Assembly (NCBI GenBank): GCA_018433585.1
Contig: JAHDQW010000005.1
Span: forward strand, 1 to 64,000
Length of the DNA stretch: 64,000 bases
Reading direction: 5' to 3'
Origin: Candidatus Praeruminimicrobium purgamenti
GTDB lineage: Bacteria; Elusimicrobiota; Endomicrobiia; Endomicrobiales; Endomicrobiaceae
Shown: piece after piece, positions 18,490 to 27,248 of the stretch
Layout: each line of letters starts with the position of its first letter
Numbering within the stretch: the first letter of the stretch is position 1
Notes under the pieces: generated by a model
Databases searched by the model: none
Told to the model about the DNA's origin: nothing
What the model saw: only the letters and a program-made list of their open reading frames with translations
Program-made: the position numbers and the translations under genes

Positions 18490-19269
18490 ATGGCAAATGT
18501 AACAATGAAGTCATTGCTGGAATCAGGCGTGCATTTCGGACATCAGACCAGAAGATGGAATCCGAAAATGGGAAAGTATATTTTCGGAAGCAGAAACAAA
18601 ATACACATTATTGACCTTCAAAAAACCTTAAAGGAACTTAAGAAAGTTTATAATGTGGTAAGAGATTATTCGGCACAAGGTAAAGAAATTTTGTTCGTAG
18701 GCACAAAAAAGCAAGCCCAGGGACCTATTAAAGAAGAAGCTTTGAGATGCGGAGCATATTTTGTAGCACAGAGATGGTTAGGCGGAACTCTCACCAATTA
18801 TGATACGTTGAAAAAATCTATATCCAGACTAAAAGAACTTGAAGCAATGAAAGAAAACGGCATTTTCCAAGTTCTCTCAAAAAAAGAACAATCACAGAAA
18901 GAAAAAGAAAGAGTAAAATTAGAAAAATCACTCGAAGGATTGAAGCAAATGCAAAAACTTCCTGAAGTGATGTTTATCATAGATCCTCAAGAAGAGGCAA
19001 CGGCATTGGCAGAAGCAAGAAAATTGGGAATTCCTGTTGTTGCAGTCTGCGATACAAACTGTGATCCTGATTTAATAGATCATCCGATTCCTGGAAATGA
19101 TGACGCTATCAGAGCAGTAAAACTATTCTGTTCAGTCATAGCAGATGCTGTTTTGGAAGGAAAAGGCATTGAAAATAAACAGGAAGCGGCAGGGACTGAA
19201 GAAGAGCAGTCAAAAACAACTGAAGAAATTTCTGAAAACATTAAAGAAGACGTCAAAGAAGGAGAATAA
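18490..19269 (+). CDS. rpsB: 30S ribosomal protein S2
   Basis: The 259-residue protein matches S2 throughout: [46 protein letters not shown], and [30 protein letters not shown]2 joins the small subunit late and anchors S1. AAAGGAG precedes the ATG. The C-terminal ~30 residues are an acidic Glu/Lys-rich tail. It is followed five bases later by tsf, the classical rpsB-tsf pair, and is probably controlled by the structured leader upstream. Confidence 0.97.
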   Translation: MANVTMKSLLESGVHFGHQTRRWNPKMGKYIFGSRNKIHIIDLQKTLKELKKVYNVVRDYSAQGKEILFVGTKKQAQGPIKEEALRCGAYFVAQRWLGGTLTNYDTLKKSISRLKELEAMKENGIFQVLSKKEQSQKEKERVKLEKSLEGLKQMQKLPEVMFIIDPQEEATALAEARKLGIPVVAVCDTNCDPDLIDHPIPGNDDAIRAVKLFCSVIADAVLEGKGIENKQEAAGTEEEQSKTTEEISENIKEDVKEGE

Positions 19270-19274
19270 TAACT

Positions 19275-20120
19275 ATGTCTATTGAACTTATATCAAAACT
19301 TAGAGAAATGACAGGCGCAGGAATAAAAGACTGCAATAACGCTCTCAAAGAAGCGAATAATGATATCGAAACAGCTATCAAAATTTTAAGAGAGAAAGGT
19401 ATTGCTTCTGCAGTAAAAAGAGCTGACAGATCGGCAAAGCAGGGTATAGTTTATACTGTTATAAGCGATGATAAAAAAACAGGCGCAATGGTAGAAGTAA
19501 ACTGTGAAACCGATTTCGTAGCAAGAACCGAACAATTCAAAAGCCTTGTGATTTCAATAGCAGAACATGTTATAAAATCACAATCACAAGACAATATTTT
19601 AGAGCAAAAATTTGATGATAAGCAAACAGTAAAAGATTTAATTACCAATGCGATTGCGACTATCGGAGAAAATATTGTTTTGAAAAGAGCCGTTAAATTT
19701 ACATCAAAAGGCGTAATTTCTTCTTATATTCATATGAATAATTCATTAGGCGTATTGGCTGATTTTGAATGTCCTGAAGAAGTTGCAAAAACAGAAAGTT
19801 TCCAGACTCTTACAAAAGAAATTACAATGCAAATAGCTGCAGTATCGCCTCTTTATATAACAAGAGACCAGGTTTCTCAGGAAGAAATTGCAAAAGAGAA
19901 AGAAATTTATGTAAAACAGCTTGAAGAAGAAGGCAAACCTGCAAATATAATTGAAAAAATAGTTGTCGGAAAGCTTGACAAATTTTATTCGCAAATTTGT
20001 CTTATAGAACAGCCTTATATGAGAGATACTACAGGCAAAGAAAAAGTAAAAGACGTCATCAACAAAGCGGGTAAAGGCATAATTGTAAAACAATTTGCCA
20101 GATTTAAAATTGGTGAATAA
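19275..20120 (+). CDS. tsf: Translation elongation factor Ts
   Basis: The 281-residue protein is the nucleotide exchange factor for EF-Tu. The N-terminal UBA-like domain reads LREMTGAGIKDCNNALKEA and KGIASAVKRADRSAKQG, followed by the dimer/core segment EVNCETDFVARTEQF. The C-terminal region carries VGKLDKFYSQICLIEQPYM. Length and order are normal. It lies in rpsB-tsf-pyrH-frr, a widely conserved order. Confidence 0.97.
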   Translation: MSIELISKLREMTGAGIKDCNNALKEANNDIETAIKILREKGIASAVKRADRSAKQGIVYTVISDDKKTGAMVEVNCETDFVARTEQFKSLVISIAEHVIKSQSQDNILEQKFDDKQTVKDLITNAIATIGENIVLKRAVKFTSKGVISSYIHMNNSLGVLADFECPEEVAKTESFQTLTKEITMQIAAVSPLYITRDQVSQEEIAKEKEIYVKQLEEEGKPANIIEKIVVGKLDKFYSQICLIEQPYMRDTTGKEKVKDVINKAGKGIIVKQFARFKIGE

Positions 20121-20813
20121 ATGAAAATCAAAAGAGTTTTGCTTAAACTTTCAGGAGAAGCTTTATCGAGCTGTGATAAATCTGTATGCTCTGAAAGTCT
20201 ACAGACTATAGCAGAAGAAATAAAAGCTGTTTTGTCTTTTGGCATTGAGCTTTCTATAGTTGTAGGAGCAGGTAATATCTGGCGAGGAGCCGGAAAAGAA
20301 ATAGAAAGAGTATCGGCAGATAAAATGGGAATGCTTGCAACGGCAATTAATGCGATAGCAATATCCGACATATTAAAGGCAAACGGCATAAAATCTGTTG
20401 TTTTGTCTGCATGCGGAGTAACAGGATTCTGCAATACTTTTTCACAGCAAAAAGCTGATGAATATCTTGAAAAAGGATATGTAGTCGTTTTTGCCGGAGG
20501 AACCGGAAATCCTTTTTTTACAACAGATACAACTGCCGCCTTAAGAGCTTCTGAAATTAAAGCGGATGTTTTGCTTAAAGCTACTCAAGTTGACGGAATT
20601 TATACGGCTGATCCTAAAAAAAATCCTTCAGCCGTTAAATATGATAAAATAACATATCAGGAAGCTATAGATAAAAAATTAAAAATAATGGATACAAGCG
20701 CTTTTCTTTTATGCATGGAAAACAATATTGCTATCTATGTTTTTGATTTTCATAAAAAAGGTAATTTGGCAAAAATACTAAAAAATCAAAATATCGGCAC
20801 TATAGTTTCTTAA
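20121..20813 (+). CDS. pyrH: UMP kinase
   Basis: The 230-residue amino-acid-kinase fold enzyme phosphorylates UMP to UDP with ATP, supplying pyrimidine nucleotides. Motifs: KLSGEAL near the N-terminus, VVGAGNIWRG, and the FAGGTGNPFFTTDTTAALRA segment, then LLKATQVDGIYTADP. Its start codon follows the tsf stop codon with no gap, and only a weak Shine-Dalgarno is present, so it probably relies on coupling to tsf. Confidence 0.96.
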   Translation: MKIKRVLLKLSGEALSSCDKSVCSESLQTIAEEIKAVLSFGIELSIVVGAGNIWRGAGKEIERVSADKMGMLATAINAIAISDILKANGIKSVVLSACGVTGFCNTFSQQKADEYLEKGYVVVFAGGTGNPFFTTDTTAALRASEIKADVLLKATQVDGIYTADPKKNPSAVKYDKITYQEAIDKKLKIMDTSAFLLCMENNIAIYVFDFHKKGNLAKILKNQNIGTIVS

Positions 20814-20827
20814 TATTTGGAGGAAAA

Positions 20828-21388
20828 ATGTTACCGAAAGAGCTTTTAATATCCGGCGAAGAATCAATGAAAAAAACAATTGAAAAGATGAAGCACGATT
20901 TTTCGACAGTCAGAACAGGCAGAGCAAATCCTGCCGTTTTAGATAATTTAAAAATTGAAAGCTATGGTTCTATGATGGCTTTAAACCAGTTAGCCGGCAT
21001 AAATGTTCCTGACGGCAGAACTTTAGAAATAAGACCTTGGGATATTTCCCAGCTTGCGGCAATAGAAAAAGCTATTTTAAAATCCGATTTAGGGCTTACT
21101 CCTGTAAATGACGGAAAAATTATCAGAATATCTATTCCTTCTCTTACGGAAGAAAGAAGAAAAGAAATAATAAAAGTAATAAACAAAATGTCTGAAGATT
21201 ATAAAGTTGCCGTAAGAAATGAAAGAAGACATATTGTAGACGGCATAAAAAAAGCCGAAAAAGATAAACTTATAACAGAAGATGACAGAAAAAAATATGA
21301 AGTAGATTCTCAAAAGCTTACAGATTTATACATAAAAAAAATTGAAGAACTTGTTGTATTAAAAGAAGAAGATTTGATGAAAATATAA
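20828..21388 (+). CDS. frr: Ribosome recycling factor
   Basis: The 186-residue protein acts with EF-G to split ribosomes after termination. Typical features are FSTVRTGRANPAVLD, then GRTLEIRPWD, PVNDGKIIRI, and LTEERRKEIIK with VAVRNERR. GGAGG precedes the ATG at good spacing. It forms part of the plus-strand run after pyrH. Confidence 0.96.
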   Translation: MLPKELLISGEESMKKTIEKMKHDFSTVRTGRANPAVLDNLKIESYGSMMALNQLAGINVPDGRTLEIRPWDISQLAAIEKAILKSDLGLTPVNDGKIIRISIPSLTEERRKEIIKVINKMSEDYKVAVRNERRHIVDGIKKAEKDKLITEDDRKKYEVDSQKLTDLYIKKIEELVVLKEEDLMKI

Positions 21389-21409
21389 CAATAAAACGGA
21401 GGTAGTAAA

Positions 21410-21583
21410 ATGGCATACGCAATAGATAAAGAAGTTTGTGTAGGTTGCGGAGCATGTGAATCTACATGTCCGGCAAGTGCAATATCTGCAACAGATGACA
21501 ACAAATACACCATAGGTGATGCTTGTGTTGACTGCGGAGCATGTGCAGCTGCATGTCCTGTTTCAGCAATAGCTCAAAAGTAA
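21410..21583 (+). CDS. 2[4Fe-4S] ferredoxin
   Basis: This 57-residue protein begins with MAYAIDKEVCVGCGACESTC and has the two clostridial-type clusters: Cys10, 13, 16, 20 and Cys39, 42, 45, 49, each followed by Pro. It carries low-potential electrons in anaerobic metabolism (for example with pyruvate:ferredoxin oxidoreductase or hydrogenase). It was located by direct translation because of its small size. GGAGGTAGTAAA precedes the ATG, indicating strong translation. Its placement between frr and uppS is unusual; IspG and IspH, which also need low-potential electrons, belong to the same pathway as dxr further downstream. Confidence 0.95.
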   Translation: MAYAIDKEVCVGCGACESTCPASAISATDDNKYTIGDACVDCGACAAACPVSAIAQK

Positions 21584-21587
21584 TAAA

Positions 21588-22295
21588 GTGTCTTTAAAAG
21601 AAAAAATAGATTTAGCAAAATTGCCGAAACATATAGCCATTATTATGGACGGTAACGGCAGATGGGCTAAAAGCAAATTCTTACCAAGATTTATCGGTCA
21701 TGCTAATGGGGTCAAAACTGTAAAAAATATTGTTGAGCTTGCAAGAAAGCTTAACATAAAAGTTTTGACCCTATATGCTTTTTCCACTGAAAACTGGCAA
21801 AGACCGCATGAAGAAATATCTTTCCTTTGTTCGCTATTAACCTCTTATTTAAAAAGTGAAATAGAACTTATGATGAAAAATCAAATATCTTTTAGGGTGC
21901 TTGGAGATATTTCGAAATTTCCTGCAGAAGTTCAAAGCGAAATCACAAATGTATGCAATAAAACAAAAGATAATAAAAGTTTAATATTAAATATTGCTCT
22001 TAATTACGGGGCAAGACAAGAAATAATACATGCTTTCGAATCTCTTTGCGCTGATAAAATTGTTCATCCTACAGAAGAAGATATTTCAAACAGACTTTAT
22101 ACAAAGGGTTTGCCTGATCCTGATCTTCTTATAAGAACATCAGGAGAAATGAGAATATCGAATTTTCTCTTATGGCAAATTTCTTATTCAGAGATATATA
22201 TTACTGATGTTTTTTGGCCTGATTTTTCAGAAGAAGAATTTTATAAAGCAATTTTAGAGTATCAAAAAAGAAACAGACGTTTTGGAAATGTTTAA
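21588..22295 (+). CDS. uppS: Undecaprenyl diphosphate synthase (cis-prenyltransferase)
   Basis: The 235-residue enzyme condenses IPP units onto farnesyl diphosphate to make the C55 lipid carrier precursor for peptidoglycan and glycans. Motifs: HIAIIMDGNGRWAKS near residue 15, LTLYAFSTENWQRP, LNYGARQEI, and PDPDLLIRTSGEMRISNFLLWQ. The start appears to be GTG at 21588, five bases after the ferredoxin stop, with no clear Shine-Dalgarno; translation is probably coupled. It overlaps the longest cdsA frame, but not the preferred cdsA start. Confidence 0.95.
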   Translation: MSLKEKIDLAKLPKHIAIIMDGNGRWAKSKFLPRFIGHANGVKTVKNIVELARKLNIKVLTLYAFSTENWQRPHEEISFLCSLLTSYLKSEIELMMKNQISFRVLGDISKFPAEVQSEITNVCNKTKDNKSLILNIALNYGARQEIIHAFESLCADKIVHPTEEDISNRLYTKGLPDPDLLIRTSGEMRISNFLLWQISYSEIYITDVFWPDFSEEEFYKAILEYQKRNRRFGNV

Positions 22296-22317
22296 ACTTA
22301 ATTTTTTGGAGAACAGT

Positions 22318-23106
22318 ATGCTTTTACCGAGAATATTGACCGCTTTAGTAGGAATTCCTGTCGTAATGTTGTGCATATATGCGGGAGGACTGCCTTTTTT
22401 CTTCATGTTTTTTGCAGTAATAATTTTTTCAGTTATGGAATATTATTCAATCTGCAAAAAATATAATCCGATGAATATTTTAGGAACATTGGCTGCAGCG
22501 GTATTTTATATTTCATTATATCTGAACTTATATGTTCAAGAAGTTATGATACTGTCTGTGTTCTTTATTTTTTTGATTGCAATGCTAAAAAACAGAATAA
22601 AAAATGTCTCATGCGAGATAGCCGTTACGTGTTTCGGAGCATTTTTTCTTACATGGTCTCTCTATCATATGGTTCTTATAAGGGATATTCCAAACTTTGG
22701 TATGAAATATATAATATTTCTTTTTATAACGGTATGGGTTTTAGATACAGGTGCCTACGTAATAGGTAAAAAATTCGGAAAACATAAACTTGCTCAGTTC
22801 ATCAGTCCCAAAAAAACAATAGAAGGCGCAATTGCAGGAGTTGTCACAAGCATAATTACCGCGATACTTTGCAGACAGATATTTATGCAAAATATAATCT
22901 CTGTTCAAGAAGCTGTTATATTCGGATTAGTAATATCCGTTGTAGGACAATTCTCTGATTTAGCCGAATCACTGTTTAAAAGAGATTGTGATATAAAAGA
23001 TTCAGGCAATATTCTCCCCGGGCACGGCGGAATGTTAGATAGATTTGATTCTTATATTTTTTGTGCCCCAATATTTTATTATCTTATTATTTTTATAAAA
23101 AGATAA
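22318..23106 (+). CDS. cdsA: Phosphatidate cytidylyltransferase
   Basis: The 262-residue integral membrane enzyme makes CDP-diacylglycerol from phosphatidate and CTP. The signature near the C-terminus reads SVVGQFSDLAESLFKRD...KDSGNILPGHGGMLDRFDS, and SPKKTIEGAIAG precedes it. ATG 22318 is preferred over the one at 22282 because TTGGAG is located eight bases upstream and the protein then starts MLLPRILTALVGIP, as in homologues. The uppS-cdsA-dxr order is common. Confidence 0.94.
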   Translation: MLLPRILTALVGIPVVMLCIYAGGLPFFFMFFAVIIFSVMEYYSICKKYNPMNILGTLAAAVFYISLYLNLYVQEVMILSVFFIFLIAMLKNRIKNVSCEIAVTCFGAFFLTWSLYHMVLIRDIPNFGMKYIIFLFITVWVLDTGAYVIGKKFGKHKLAQFISPKKTIEGAIAGVVTSIITAILCRQIFMQNIISVQEAVIFGLVISVVGQFSDLAESLFKRDCDIKDSGNILPGHGGMLDRFDSYIFCAPIFYYLIIFIKR

Positions 23107-23124
23107 AGCAAAAAATTAATTGAT

Positions 23125-23649
23125 ATGCCGGATATTATCGAATTAATATTAGAAGACATTACTAAACTTCATGTTGATGCCGTAGTAAATGCCGCAAATA
23201 CTTCTTTACTCGGCGGCGGCGGAGTTGACGGAGCTGTTCATAGAGCTGCAGGCAAAAAACTTCTTGAAGAATGTAAATCTTTAAACGGCTGTAAAAGCGG
23301 CCAGGCAAAAATAACCGCCGGATATAATTTGTTTGCGAAACACATAATCCATACAGTCGGACCTGTATGGAGAGGCGGCAGTTGCAATGAATCAAAAATT
23401 TTAGAAGATTGTTACTTGAATTCGTTAAAACTGCTGTTAAAATATAATCTTAAAACAATTGCTTTCCCGTCTATTTCGACAGGCGCATATAAATTCCCTG
23501 TTGAAAAAGCAAGCGATATTGCCGTTAAAACAGTTTGCGGTTTTCTCAAACAAAATATTGATAAAATCACAAAAGTATATTTTGTATGCTTCTGCCAAAA
23601 AGATTTTGAAATATACTCTTCCGTTCTTAGTAAACACTCTGTTTTTTAA
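23125..23649 (+). CDS. Macrodomain protein, ADP-ribosyl/O-acetyl-ADP-ribose hydrolase type
   Basis: The 174-residue protein is a single macrodomain: [33 protein letters not shown], then [17 protein letters not shown] and [12 protein letters not shown]. These match the MacroD/YmdB class, which hydrolyses O-acetyl-ADP-ribose and removes mono-ADP-ribose from acidic residues. It lies 18 bases after cdsA without a clear Shine-Dalgarno and before the dxr promoter. A role in NAD-linked stress or phage-related ADP-ribosylation is possible but not shown by context. Confidence 0.92.
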   Translation: MPDIIELILEDITKLHVDAVVNAANTSLLGGGGVDGAVHRAAGKKLLEECKSLNGCKSGQAKITAGYNLFAKHIIHTVGPVWRGGSCNESKILEDCYLNSLKLLLKYNLKTIAFPSISTGAYKFPVEKASDIAVKTVCGFLKQNIDKITKVYFVCFCQKDFEIYSSVLSKHSVF

Positions 23650-23674
23650 TAATCCTGAACATTTAGAATGTTTT

Positions 23675-23704
23675 TTGCCAGTCTGATATCAGACTGAATA
23701 TAAT
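23675..23704 (+). promoter_or_regulatory. dxr promoter with an 18-bp perfect palindrome in its spacer
   Basis: TTGCCA (23675-23680) and TATAAT (23699-23704) are separated by 18 bp. The perfect palindrome CAGTCTGATATCAGACTG fills 23679-23696, almost the entire spacer. That is the classic position for a repressor dimer (or a spacer-twisting activator). A second TATAAT lies at 23747-23752 without a good -35 box. Confidence 0.55.
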
Positions 23705-23787
23705 GATATATGACGATAACATATTTTCTTTATTAACATAAAATGATATAATGATGAATTAATGTGACGTGTTAAAAGGTCAAAAAA

Positions 23788-24954
23788 ATGAAAAATATTT
23801 CAATTCTCGGTTCATCAGGCTCAATAGGCATACAGGCATTGGATTTTATTTCAAAAACAAAAAAATCATTTAACGTATGCGGGCTTTCAGTTAATTCCAA
23901 CATTGAATTGTTAAAAGAACAAATAATCCGCTTCAAACCTGATTCTGTGTCAGTAGGAAACAAAGAAGATTCAGAAAAATTAAGAACGTGGTGTAAGAAT
24001 AAAAATTTCAAAGTAAATGTTTTTTACGGTACGGACGGACTTATAAAAATCGCAACGATTCCGAAAGTTGACACTGTGCTTTTTGCAGTCGTAGGTTCAA
24101 TAGGAATACGTCCTTTAATCAGCGCAATAGACGACGGAAAAAATATAGCAATTGCAAATAAAGAAGCTTTAGTAACCGCAGGACATATATTAATGAAAAA
24201 AGCAAAAGAAAAAAATGTCCAAATCCTTCCTGTCGACAGCGAACATTCTGCAATTTTCCAATGTATAGGAAAAGAAAAAAAAGAATCCGTTAAGAGAATT
24301 ATTTTGACTGCCTCAGGAGGACCTTTTTATAAGTCAAACAAAAAATTTTCAAAAATAACAGTAGAAAATGCGCTTGAACACCCTACATGGAAAATGGGTA
24401 AAAAAATAACAATAGATTCTGCATCATTGATGAATAAAGGACTCGAAGCTATTGAAGCCTCTGTTCTTTTTGGAATACCTATAGAAAAAATAGATATCGT
24501 AATTCACCCCCAGTCAATAATTCATTCCATGGTTGAATTTAATGACGGATGTGTTATGGCGCAGCTTTCAAATCCCGATATGACGCTTCCTATTCAATAT
24601 GCTTTATCATATCCTAAAAGGCAGCATTGTTATATTAAGCATTTAGATTTAACAGAAATTTCAAAATTAGAATTTTATAAACCGAATTTTAAAAAATTCA
24701 AATGTCTTGAAATTGCTTATAATTGCGCAAAAAAAGGATGGACAATGCCCGCAGTAATGAACGGAGCAAACGAAATAGCAGTAAAAGCTTTTTTGGATAA
24801 AAAAATAACTTTTGACACAATACCTGACATCATTACAAAAGTAATTAAGAAACATAAAATATTAAAGACAAATAATATTTCAAAATATATAGAATCCGAT
24901 AACTGGGCAAGACTGGAAGCTGAAAAAGTTATAAATTCTTTAAATAAAATATAA
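23788..24954 (+). CDS. dxr: 1-deoxy-D-xylulose 5-phosphate reductoisomerase
   Basis: The 388-residue NADPH enzyme makes MEP in the non-mevalonate isoprenoid pathway. Motifs: GSSGSIGIQAL (nucleotide binding), NKEALVTAG, LPVDSEHSAIFQ, ILTASGGPF, and the HPTWKMGKKITIDSASLMNKGLE active-site segment, then PQSIIHSMVEF. AAAGG lies before the ATG. The following pathway enzyme IspG is encoded at 38455. In many bacteria rseP follows dxr directly, but here rseP is located next to ispG instead. Confidence 0.96.
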   Translation: MKNISILGSSGSIGIQALDFISKTKKSFNVCGLSVNSNIELLKEQIIRFKPDSVSVGNKEDSEKLRTWCKNKNFKVNVFYGTDGLIKIATIPKVDTVLFAVVGSIGIRPLISAIDDGKNIAIANKEALVTAGHILMKKAKEKNVQILPVDSEHSAIFQCIGKEKKESVKRIILTASGGPFYKSNKKFSKITVENALEHPTWKMGKKITIDSASLMNKGLEAIEASVLFGIPIEKIDIVIHPQSIIHSMVEFNDGCVMAQLSNPDMTLPIQYALSYPKRQHCYIKHLDLTEISKLEFYKPNFKKFKCLEIAYNCAKKGWTMPAVMNGANEIAVKAFLDKKITFDTIPDIITKVIKKHKILKTNNISKYIESDNWARLEAEKVINSLNKI

Positions 24955-24967
24955 ATTATGAGGCTTT

Positions 24968-26203
24968 ATGAAAAAAAACATTTTTGTACTATCTTTTATC
25001 TGTTTGCTGTCTTTATCAGTTAACATTTTTTCACAGGAGACAGAACAGACTGAAATACTTGTAAAACAGACACCTGATTCAATTTCACGTTCGGGAAATG
25101 TTAAAGGAATGCATTTGTCGATTTATGCGGCTGCTTCGCCTAAACATAAAGAACGTTTTAACGATTTGCTTGATACAACGGAACTTAACACTGTTGTAAT
25201 CGATATTAAAGAAATAGACGGGCATATTTCAGTTAAAAATGTTTCAAAAGATCTTGCATATTCAAAAGCAGTTCCAGATATTTCTTCATATTTATCTCAG
25301 ATAAAAGCAAAAGGACTGTATGCAATTGCAAGAGTAGTTGTTTTCAGAGATAATGTTATGCCGAGAAAGAGACCGGATTTGGCCGTAAAAACCCCTGAAG
25401 GAACTTTATGGCAGGACCGTAAAAACATTACATGGCTTAACCCTTATAATAAAGAAGCCGTAAACTATATACTCGATCTTGCAGAAAAAACTGCCGATAT
25501 GGGATTTGACGAAATTCAATTTGATTATATTCGTTTCCCTTCTGACGGGAAAACAAGCCTTTGCAGATACGGAGTAACCCACTCGTCAACAACTGCACCC
25601 GCCGCCATTGTTGACTTTCTAAGACAGGCGAAACAAAGATTGGCTCCTAAAGGAGTAAAAATATCCATTGATGTATTCGGATTAACAACAACTGAAAAAA
25701 CAGATATGGGAATAGGACAGAAGATAGTCGAAATGTCAGAATATGTAGATTATATAAGCCCTATGGTCTATCCTTCACATTACGCAAACGGAGAATACGG
25801 CATTCCTAACCCGAACAAAGAACCGTACAGAACCGTATATATCGCATTGCAGGGCGCAAAGAAAAGATTACCTGTAGAAAAAATAAGACCTTGGCTTCAG
25901 GATTTCTCAATGAAAGGAGTAAAATACGGTCCTAAAGAAATTCAGGCTCAAATACAAGCATGTTATGATTGTGATGTAAAAACATGGATGCTGTGGAATG
26001 CCGCTTGTAAATACACGAAAGATGGCGTAAAAAGAAAAGAAGATGAAAACTCTTATAAAAAAACATCTCCTGAAAAAATAAGAGAACTTTTGAAATATGA
26101 CAATGTTAATTCTGCAATGCAGAAAAGAACAACAGCCAACAAAGCAGGCAAAAAAACAGAAGATAAAACCAATATCTCAACTACTACAAAAAAAGCAGAA
26201 TAG
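24968..26203 (+). CDS. Secreted glycoside hydrolase-like protein (DUF4015 type)
   Basis: The 411-residue protein has a signal peptide (about 22 residues) and a TIM-barrel-like domain typical of the putative glycosyl hydrolase family DUF4015: GMHLSIYAA, NTVVIDIKEIDGHISV, ARVVVFRDN, DIAEKTADMGFDEIQFDYIRFPSDG-like segment, and SIDVFGLTT. The C-terminal ~45 residues are Lys/Thr-rich and low-complexity. It probably acts on an extracellular or periplasmic glycan, but substrate and activity are unknown. GAGG precedes the ATG 13 bases after dxr. Confidence 0.82.
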   Translation: MKKNIFVLSFICLLSLSVNIFSQETEQTEILVKQTPDSISRSGNVKGMHLSIYAAASPKHKERFNDLLDTTELNTVVIDIKEIDGHISVKNVSKDLAYSKAVPDISSYLSQIKAKGLYAIARVVVFRDNVMPRKRPDLAVKTPEGTLWQDRKNITWLNPYNKEAVNYILDLAEKTADMGFDEIQFDYIRFPSDGKTSLCRYGVTHSSTTAPAAIVDFLRQAKQRLAPKGVKISIDVFGLTTTEKTDMGIGQKIVEMSEYVDYISPMVYPSHYANGEYGIPNPNKEPYRTVYIALQGAKKRLPVEKIRPWLQDFSMKGVKYGPKEIQAQIQACYDCDVKTWMLWNAACKYTKDGVKRKEDENSYKKTSPEKIRELLKYDNVNSAMQKRTTANKAGKKTEDKTNISTTTKKAE

Positions 26204-26208
26204 ATTTT

Positions 26209-26237
26209 GTAACTTTTTTAAATATTATATTGTCTAA
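26209..26237 (+). promoter_or_regulatory. Candidate ECF-sigma promoter (autoregulation)
   Basis: GTAACTT (26209-26215) and GTCTAA (26232-26237) are spaced by 16 bp just before the ECF sigma gene. This resembles the RpoE-type consensus GGAACTT-N16-GTCTAA/TCTGA. The predicted start site would leave a leader of only about ten bases and there is no Shine-Dalgarno, so the mRNA may be nearly leaderless. Confidence 0.5.
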
Positions 26238-26248
26238 ACGGTATATAT

Positions 26249-26824
26249 ATGAACGACAAAGATATTATCGAAAAAGTCCTTGCAGGGCAAGAAGATTTGT
26301 TCAGACATATAGTAGACAGATATAAAGATAAAGTTTTCAGTATTATATATTCTTTCTGCGGATACACAAGCGATTGTGAAGACATTGCGCAAACTGTTTT
26401 TATAAAAATTTTTTACTCTCTGAATAAATTTAAATTTGAATCTTCTTTTTCAACTTGGATGTACAGAATAGTTATTAATGAATCCATAAATTTTGCAAAA
26501 AAAAGAAAAACTAAAATTGTTTCTCTGCATGAAAATTTTTCAGACGATAATGATGAACAACAAGTAATTGATTTTATAAAATCTGATGATAATACCGAAC
26601 AAAAAGCAATTGAACGGGAAATGCAGCAATTAGTACAAAATACTCTTGTGAAATTAAAAGATAATTATAAAATTATATTGACTTTACGAGATATTGAAAA
26701 TTTTTCTTATGAAGAAATAGCACAGATGTTAAATATTCATGTCGACACAGTTAAAATACGTTTGTTCAGAGCAAGAAAAAAGATGAGAGAACTGCTAAAG
26801 GAGGAAAGCTTGTATGAAATGTGA
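26249..26824 (+). CDS. ECF-type RNA polymerase sigma factor
   Basis: The 191-residue protein has sigma region 2 (FRHIVDRYKDKVFSIIYSF, FSTWMYRIVINESINFAKKRK) and region 4 with a helix-turn-helix (LRDIENFSYEEIAQMLNIHVDTVKIRLFRARKKM), and no regions 1 or 3, typical of group 4 RpoE-like factors. It redirects RNA polymerase, probably in response to envelope or redox stress. It overlaps the downstream anti-sigma gene by 11 bases. A matching promoter motif upstream suggests autoregulation. Confidence 0.93.
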   Translation: MNDKDIIEKVLAGQEDLFRHIVDRYKDKVFSIIYSFCGYTSDCEDIAQTVFIKIFYSLNKFKFESSFSTWMYRIVINESINFAKKRKTKIVSLHENFSDDNDEQQVIDFIKSDDNTEQKAIEREMQQLVQNTLVKLKDNYKIILTLRDIENFSYEEIAQMLNIHVDTVKIRLFRARKKMRELLKEESLYEM

Positions 26825-27248
26825 AAATGCAGAAGTGATGATTTCATTGCATGTAGACAACAAGTTATCTCTTGAAGAAGTTACGTCTCTTATGGAGCAC
26901 TTAAATTCATGTAAGAAATGCAGAGAAAACTATAAAGATTTTAAAGATATAAAAATAGTTCTTTCGGATTTAAAAATACCTGAAACATCAAGTGCATTTA
27001 CAGACTCTTTGATGAAAAGAATCACAGATTCAAAGAAAAGCAGCGGCATTGTTTTTGCAAACTCTTTAAAAAAACACTTTGTAATGGCTGCAAGTTTTAT
27101 TTTTATAGTCGCCGCTTCAGTAATTTTCCTGCCTTCAAAAACACAGGACACGGGAGCTTTGGCGGAATATTACTTAAATTATGATCAAAACGCTTCTATT
27201 GAAGAGATTTATGACGAAGATATCGTATCATTTCTGCTGCTGTATTAA
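26814..27248 (+). CDS. Anti-sigma factor with zinc-finger domain (zf-HC2/ZAS)
   Basis: The 144-residue protein has an N-terminal anti-sigma domain with Cys3 and the His-x3-Cys-x2-Cys motif (HLNSCKKC, about residues 29-36), one membrane helix near residues 83-103, and a short acidic C-terminal periplasmic tail. Such proteins hold the partner sigma factor inactive at the membrane until a signal (proteolysis or thiol oxidation) releases it. It is coupled to the sigma gene. Its last 21 bases overlap the convergent TMTC-like gene. Confidence 0.88.
   Translation: MKCENAEVMISLHVDNKLSLEEVTSLMEHLNSCKKCRENYKDFKDIKIVLSDLKIPETSSAFTDSLMKRITDSKKSSGIVFANSLKKHFVMAASFIFIVAASVIFLPSKTQDTGALAEYYLNYDQNASIEEIYDEDIVSFLLLY

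Noticed and set aside
22282-22317. Longer cdsA start overlapping uppS
   Set aside because: The downstream ATG has GGAG at good spacing and matches the usual N-terminus.
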